Assembly (NCBI GenBank): GCA_036736205.1 | Contig: DAINMX010000290.1 | Span: 1-7,216 of the forward strand | Length of the DNA: 7,216 nt | Origin: XYA12-FULL-58-9 sp001798605 | Lineage (GTDB): Bacteria; Myxococcota; XYA12-FULL-58-9 | Reading direction: 5' to 3' | In this document: positions 5,254 to 7,216 of the stretch, piece by piece | How positions within the stretch are numbered: position 1 is the first letter of the stretch | Layout: each line of letters starts with the position of its first letter | Notes under the pieces: model-generated | Database searches by the model: none | What the model was told of the DNA's origin: nothing | The model's input: only the letters and a program-made list of their open reading frames with translations | Program-made: the position numbers and the translations under genes

Positions 5254-6144
5254 GTGCAGCGCCAAACCAACAGCACCAACCGAGTAGCACGCGATGTCGC
5301 GGTAAGCGCGCCGGTTGTGGCGTGGTCATGGTCTGCAATACCTGCGTTCGAGTTTGTGTGCGTGCGGTGTCCAGGTCGGGTTTTCGTGAACCCAACAGCG
5401 GGTGCCGCATGCGCACATTGGGCTTGTTCTCGCAGCCGACAAGCGGGTTGCACGTTGACGTGCTCGTTGCTGCCGAAAGTCGTGTCCTTGGCCAATGACG
5501 TGAGCGGGTACTGGTCGGCCAAACCAGCCCGCAGGCGTCTCATGGACAGTGACAATCGGCGCAGTCCGGGTAGATCTAGCCCGGCGAGCATTTCAACGCG
5601 ACGCAATCGTGCGGCGGGTGCAGCAAGCTCCTTGGCAGGCACGCGCATGCCTGCCAAACCGAATCACGCTTGTGATTTGGTCATAGGGATGGTCCCAGGA
5701 GAATTTCCTGGGTCCATCCTCCATCAGCCTGCGAAGGCCGGGAGGTTTATCGCTCGCCTCATTTGCGAGGCGCTCGCGCATAGCCAACCGGGTGAATCAG
5801 GCAGTGGTCGGAGGCACGATGCGCACGAGTGCGCCTCCGTCGAGCTGGATCTAGGGATCAGGAGTCAGAGGCGAGCGCACCTTCAGGTGGGCTCGTTTTT
5901 GTCCCCTAACCACCAACGCCATGAAGATCCTATCCATGGTTCTGAATGTGGCGCCGCTTGTCTTGTATGTGCTGCTCGAAGCGCACGTCGCCAGGATGTG
6001 CGACCAGCACCGCAAGCCCAAGAGACGCGATCATTCAGCGCGTGCCTAGTCCAGAGAAGGGAGGAACCGGTCTTTTGCCGGTTCCCCCTTCTTCCTTTCA
6101 AATCTTGGTCCGGTGACCTGGCGAGGTCACGTGAGCGACGATGA
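5254..6144 (+). CDS. Doubtful 296-codon ORF following the replication-relaxation gene
   Basis: A GTG at 5254 follows a good GAGGTGA Shine-Dalgarno that overlaps the preceding stop, and the frame stays open for 296 codons to TGA 6142-6144, which is longer than expected by chance. Against it, the translation is Arg/Ser/Ala/Cys-rich with no recognisable domain. Rare-type codons (AGG, AGA, CGA, CTA, ATA) recur, more so in the second half. It also reads straight through a run of hairpins, a T-tailed terminator at 5872-5900 and another long hairpin at 6055-6092. The first part (to about 5640) could encode a short Cys-containing protein, but I think the region more likely acts as RNA or DNA structure. 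Confidence 0.2.
   Translation: MQRQTNSTNRVARDVAVSAPVVAWSWSAIPAFEFVCVRCPGRVFVNPTAGAACAHWACSRSRQAGCTLTCSLLPKVVSLANDVSGYWSAKPARRRLMDSDNRRSPGRSSPASISTRRNRAAGAASSLAGTRMPAKPNHACDLVIGMVPGEFPGSILHQPAKAGRFIARLICEALAHSQPGESGSGRRHDAHECASVELDLGIRSQRRAHLQVGSFLSPNHQRHEDPIHGSECGAACLVCAARSARRQDVRPAPQAQETRSFSACLVQRREEPVFCRFPLLPFKSWSGDLARSRERR
5375..5900 (+). ncRNA. Candidate structured non-coding RNA or structured 3' UTR
   Basis: Successive inverted repeats tile this stretch. They are: 5378-5393 (6 bp, loop TCGT); 5422-5444 (GCTTGT/ACAAGC); 5450-5463 (GCACG/CGTGC, loop TTGA); 5504-5532 (GCGGG plus CTGGT against ACCAG plus CCCGC, 2-nt bulge); 5566-5584 (CCGGG/CCCGG, inner loop GATC); 5602-5613; 5632-5657 (perfect 10 bp); 5658-5681 (10 bp, one G-T); 5687-5719 (13 of 14 positions paired, 5-nt loop); 5718-5745 (CCTCC/GGAGG and GCCT/AGGC closed by a GCGA tetraloop); 5755-5772; and 5809-5839 (7-bp outer stem). 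The last is followed by a Rho-independent terminator at 5872-5900, which gives the strand. Loop 5517-5522 can also pair with 5488-5493, suggesting a pseudoknot. I cannot assign a known RNA class. It could be an independent RNA, the operon's 3' UTR, or DNA-level structure such as an oriT. The 5' boundary is not determined. Confidence 0.42.
5872..5900 (+). terminator. Rho-independent terminator
   Basis: CGAGC (5872-5876) and CACC (5878-5881) pair with GGTG (5886-5889) and GCTCG (5891-5895), with one G-G mismatch and a TTCA loop. TTTTT at 5896-5900 follows immediately. This is a classical intrinsic terminator for + strand transcripts and would end the operon or the structured RNA upstream. Confidence 0.85.
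5921..6049 (+). CDS. Putative 42-aa small hydrophobic/basic peptide
   Basis: The frame from ATG 5921 to TAG 6047-6049 encodes 42 residues. The N-terminal half is hydrophobic (about residues 3-20, with ILSMVLNVAPLVLYVLL) and the C-terminal half is basic (HRKPKRR). This is the layout of small single-span membrane peptides, including type I toxins and small regulatory membrane proteins. It begins 20 bp after a terminator and ends 5 bp before a long hairpin, so it could be a short separate unit. There is no convincing Shine-Dalgarno and no obvious promoter between the terminator and the ATG, so expression would depend on readthrough or on a promoter hidden in the structured region. No family is recognised. 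Confidence 0.3.
   Translation: MKILSMVLNVAPLVLYVLLEAHVARMCDQHRKPKRRDHSARA
6054..6093 (+). terminator. Long GC-rich hairpin, probable transcription terminator
   Basis: AGAAGGG (6055-6061) and GGAACCGG (6063-6070), separated by one bulged A, pair fully with CCGGTTCC (6078-6085) and CCCTTCT (6086-6092) around a 7-nt loop TCTTTTG. This gives 15 bp, plus a G-T pair at 6054/6093. The following sequence is pyrimidine-rich (TCCTTTC) but lacks a continuous T run, so termination efficiency is uncertain. It isolates the upstream region from the integrase transcription unit. Confidence 0.6.
6113..6130. repeat. 7-bp inverted repeat upstream of the integrase region
   Basis: GTGACCT (6113-6119) and AGGTCAC (6124-6130) are perfect reverse complements around GGCG. 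The dyad lies just after the long hairpin, about 125 bp upstream of the integrase promoter candidate. It could be a regulator binding site or an integrase/excisionase accessory site; nothing else identifies it. Confidence 0.45.
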
Positions 6145-6467
6145 CGTTGGCGACGCAAGACAAGTCGAGCTCGTTGGCCCGTCGCCTCTACGAGGTCGCC
6201 GCCATGAGCGAGTGTCTTGCCGAGCTCAGATTGCTCGTCGCAGAGACATCGCAATCTGCTATGATCTGCGACGGCAGTCCGTCGCTGGCGCCAACGGGAA
6301 AGGAGGAGACATGCCCCAGCGACGAAGAGAAGAGCGTGTACTCGGTCCCTACCGAGTTCAAAACCGAAGAGGAGATGTCCGATACCGAGTTGTCGAAGTT
6401 GCAGCAGATGGCGCGCGCACGGCGATCAGCTTTGCGTCGCAAAAGCAAGCAAAGGCGTATTCGCTAG
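6141..6467 (+). CDS. Possible small charged protein overlapping the integrase start
   Basis: This is a 108-codon frame from ATG 6141 to TAG 6465-6467. G or C strongly dominates the third codon position throughout, including the part (6311-6467) where the integrase frame shows a weaker bias. The product starts with a helix-like segment around residues 10-35, has an acidic Ser/Thr/Glu middle, and ends in a strongly basic tail (RARRSALRRKSKQRR). ATG 6141 has a poor ribosome site. ATG 6204 has GAGG at 6192-6195, 8 nt upstream, and would give 87 residues. A small basic-ended protein overlapping the integrase start fits the xis-int layout of many temperate elements, so an excisionase or regulator is possible. 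No helix-turn-helix is clear. It may instead be a shadow of the integrase frame. Confidence 0.3.
   Translation: MTLATQDKSSSLARRLYEVAAMSECLAELRLLVAETSQSAMICDGSPSLAPTGKEETCPSDEEKSVYSVPTEFKTEEEMSDTELSKLQQMARARRSALRRKSKQRRIR
6236..6273. promoter_or_regulatory. 9-bp inverted repeat over the integrase promoter, candidate operator
   Basis: CGTCGCAGA (6236-6244) and TCTGCGACG (6265-6273) are perfect reverse complements 20 bp apart. They flank the extended -10 element, and the right arm covers the expected transcription start. Inside is a direct repeat ATCTGC at 6254-6259 and 6264-6269, 10 bp apart. This spacing suits a dimeric repressor controlling integrase expression. Confidence 0.5.
6257..6265 (+). 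promoter_or_regulatory. Extended -10 promoter element for the integrase
   Basis: TGCTATGAT matches the extended -10 consensus TGnTATAAT with one change. The start site would fall near 6272, giving a leader of about 40 nt to ATG 6311. No good -35 box is seen 17 bp upstream, which is tolerated by extended -10 promoters. Confidence 0.5.
6299..6306 (+). promoter_or_regulatory. Strong Shine-Dalgarno deciding the integrase start
   Basis: AAAGGAGG is a near-perfect anti-16S match and ends 4 nt before ATG 6311. It makes ATG 6311 the preferred start over the in-frame GTG at 6131, which has no comparable site and whose downstream 60 codons do not look like protein. Confidence 0.8.
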
Positions 6468-7216
6468 CCTTTGCCGTCGAGGTCGGCCAGGCAGAGCTGC
6501 TTGAGGAAACGTTGGAGCGGTACGAAATGCACCTACGGCAGAAAGGCAACAAGCCAAAGTCGTATCGGCACACGGTCGACCGGTTGCGGCGATTTTTCGA
6601 CGAAGCCGACCTGCCGATCTGCCGGGTGACCATCGACCTCATCCAGCGGCGCTATGAAGCACGGCGTGCAGCGCTCGCCGTCGACAGCCATCGTGGCGAG
6701 CTGGCGGAGGTCAAGACGTTTGTGCGTTGGGCCGGGCAACAGAAGAAGATCCCCGGCCACGTCGTGGCACGGCTCGGCGAGGTCAAGGGCGTCGGCAGGC
6801 GGGTGAAGGGCAAGATGCAGCTCCGCATCGACGAGACGCGCGCGTACGTCGATGCAGCGATCAAGCTCGGCGGCGAGCAGGGGGCCGCCGCGCTTTGCCC
6901 TGTGCTGCTCGGGCTCAGAGCGTCGGAGATTCTCGAACGCAAAGGTCGAGACGTCGACGACGACGGTCGTATCCTCTGGATCGACAGGGGTAAGACCGCC
7001 AACGCCCAGCGGCGCGTCGAGGTGCCGGAGCCGCTGCGCAGCATGTTGCTCAACCTGAAGGGCGAGCCCGAGGGGTTTTTATTCCCCGGGCGCGAAACGG
7101 CCCATCACGACGTGAGCTGGCTGCGCAAAGTGGTGCGCCACGTCTGCGACAAGGCGGGCGTGCCCGTTGTCTGCCCCCACGGCCTGCGCGGCACGCATGC
7201 AACGCTGGCTGAGTCG
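6311..7216 (+). CDS. Tyrosine recombinase/integrase, 3'-truncated by window edge
   Basis: This is a site-specific DNA recombinase of the phage-integrase (tyrosine recombinase) family, which would integrate and excise the element. Visible are 302 residues, open to the last base. Residues about 10-55, starting with LGPYR, form a small N-terminal arm-binding-type domain. About 60-150 look like the SAM-like core-binding domain, with LERYEMHLRQKG, SYRHTVDRLRRFF and a VKTFVRWA helix. From about 170 comes the catalytic domain: Arg I is R203 in LGLRASEI, the beta-hairpin Lys is K228 in RGKTANAQRR, and the HxxR box is H290-G-L-R293 followed by GTH. The second His/Trp and the nucleophilic Tyr lie beyond the window, as expected. 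The start at ATG 6311 is supported by AAAGGAGG. The gene points the same way as the transfer operon but has its own promoter-like region. It marks the module as part of an integrative element or prophage-like island. Confidence 0.93.
   Translation, partial: MPQRRREERVLGPYRVQNRRGDVRYRVVEVAADGARTAISFASQKQAKAYSLAFAVEVGQAELLEETLERYEMHLRQKGNKPKSYRHTVDRLRRFFDEADLPICRVTIDLIQRRYEARRAALAVDSHRGELAEVKTFVRWAGQQKKIPGHVVARLGEVKGVGRRVKGKMQLRIDETRAYVDAAIKLGGEQGAAALCPVLLGLRASEILERKGRDVDDDGRILWIDRGKTANAQRRVEVPEPLRSMLLNLKGEPEGFLFPGRETAHHDVSWLRKVVRHVCDKAGVPVVCPHGLRGTHATLAES

Noticed and set aside
5341..5420. tRNA-like T-arm (GTTCGAG) in the structured region
   Set aside because: The flanking bases do not pair into a T-stem and no acceptor or anticodon arms fit.
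5455..5483. TTGACG at 5455 as a -35 promoter box
   Set aside because: No -10-like hexamer occurs at 16-18 bp spacing, and the string is part of a hairpin.
5232..5657. 141-codon minus-strand ORF with a Leu/Arg-rich start
   Set aside because: It overlaps the end of the preceding gene antisense, has no domain, and shares the hairpin-rich stretch. Chance open frame is more likely, though it is one of the few alternatives in this region.
5245..5900. Retron or group II intron RNA
   Set aside because: No reverse transcriptase gene is present and no domain V-like hairpin or GUGYG boundary is convincing.
5883..6254. 123-codon minus-strand ORF
   Set aside because: It has Arg/Trp/Ser-rich composition and crosses the long hairpin and the promoter-like region; no motif seen.
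6131..6310. In-frame GTG 6131 as the integrase start
   Set aside because: The extra 60 codons are Arg-rich and not protein-like, and ATG 6311 has a near-perfect ribosome site.

Overview
This is a G+C-rich bacterial window that reads left to right on the + strand as one accessory (mobile-element) module. The best lineage hint is the right-edge tyrosine recombinase. Its N-terminal GPYR-type domain, core-binding domain and HGLRGTH motif resemble integrases I associate with Myxococcota-type genomes. That taxonomic reading is inference from remembered family patterns, not from a search.

Layout. Positions 3-5244 form a tight operon of four genes with gaps of 16, 8 and 1 bp. They are: (1) the 3' part of an acidic protein of unknown function; (2) a 397-aa membrane protein with a long extramembrane central domain; (3) a 789-aa VirD4/TraG-like coupling ATPase, with an intact Walker A and a second acidic motif, split near its C-terminus by a Ser/Thr/Gly-rich insertion of about 270 residues; (4) a 324-aa protein of the replication-relaxation type with an N-terminal winged helix. 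The natural reading is a DNA-transfer or mobilization module in which a membrane partner, a soluble motor ATPase and a DNA-processing or regulatory protein are made together. No canonical HUH relaxase, VirB4 ATPase or pilus gene is visible here.

Positions 5245-6310 hold no gene I can assign with confidence. About 5375-5900 is packed with consecutive hairpins, including a GCGA (GNRA-type) tetraloop, bulged stems and possible pseudoknots. It ends in a clear Rho-independent terminator at 5872-5900. It may be a large structured RNA, a structured operon 3' UTR, or an oriT-like region. A 42-codon ORF for a small hydrophobic/basic peptide (5921-6049) sits between that terminator and a second long hairpin (6055-6092). 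A weak 296-codon ORF (5254-6144) crosses both hairpins and is doubtful.

Positions 6113-6310 look regulatory: a 7-bp inverted repeat, an extended -10 promoter (TGCTATGAT) overlapped by a 9-bp inverted repeat, and a near-perfect Shine-Dalgarno. The tyrosine recombinase gene starts at 6311 and runs off the right edge. An ORF in another frame (6141-6467) overlaps its first 157 bases and may be a small regulator or excisionase-like gene.
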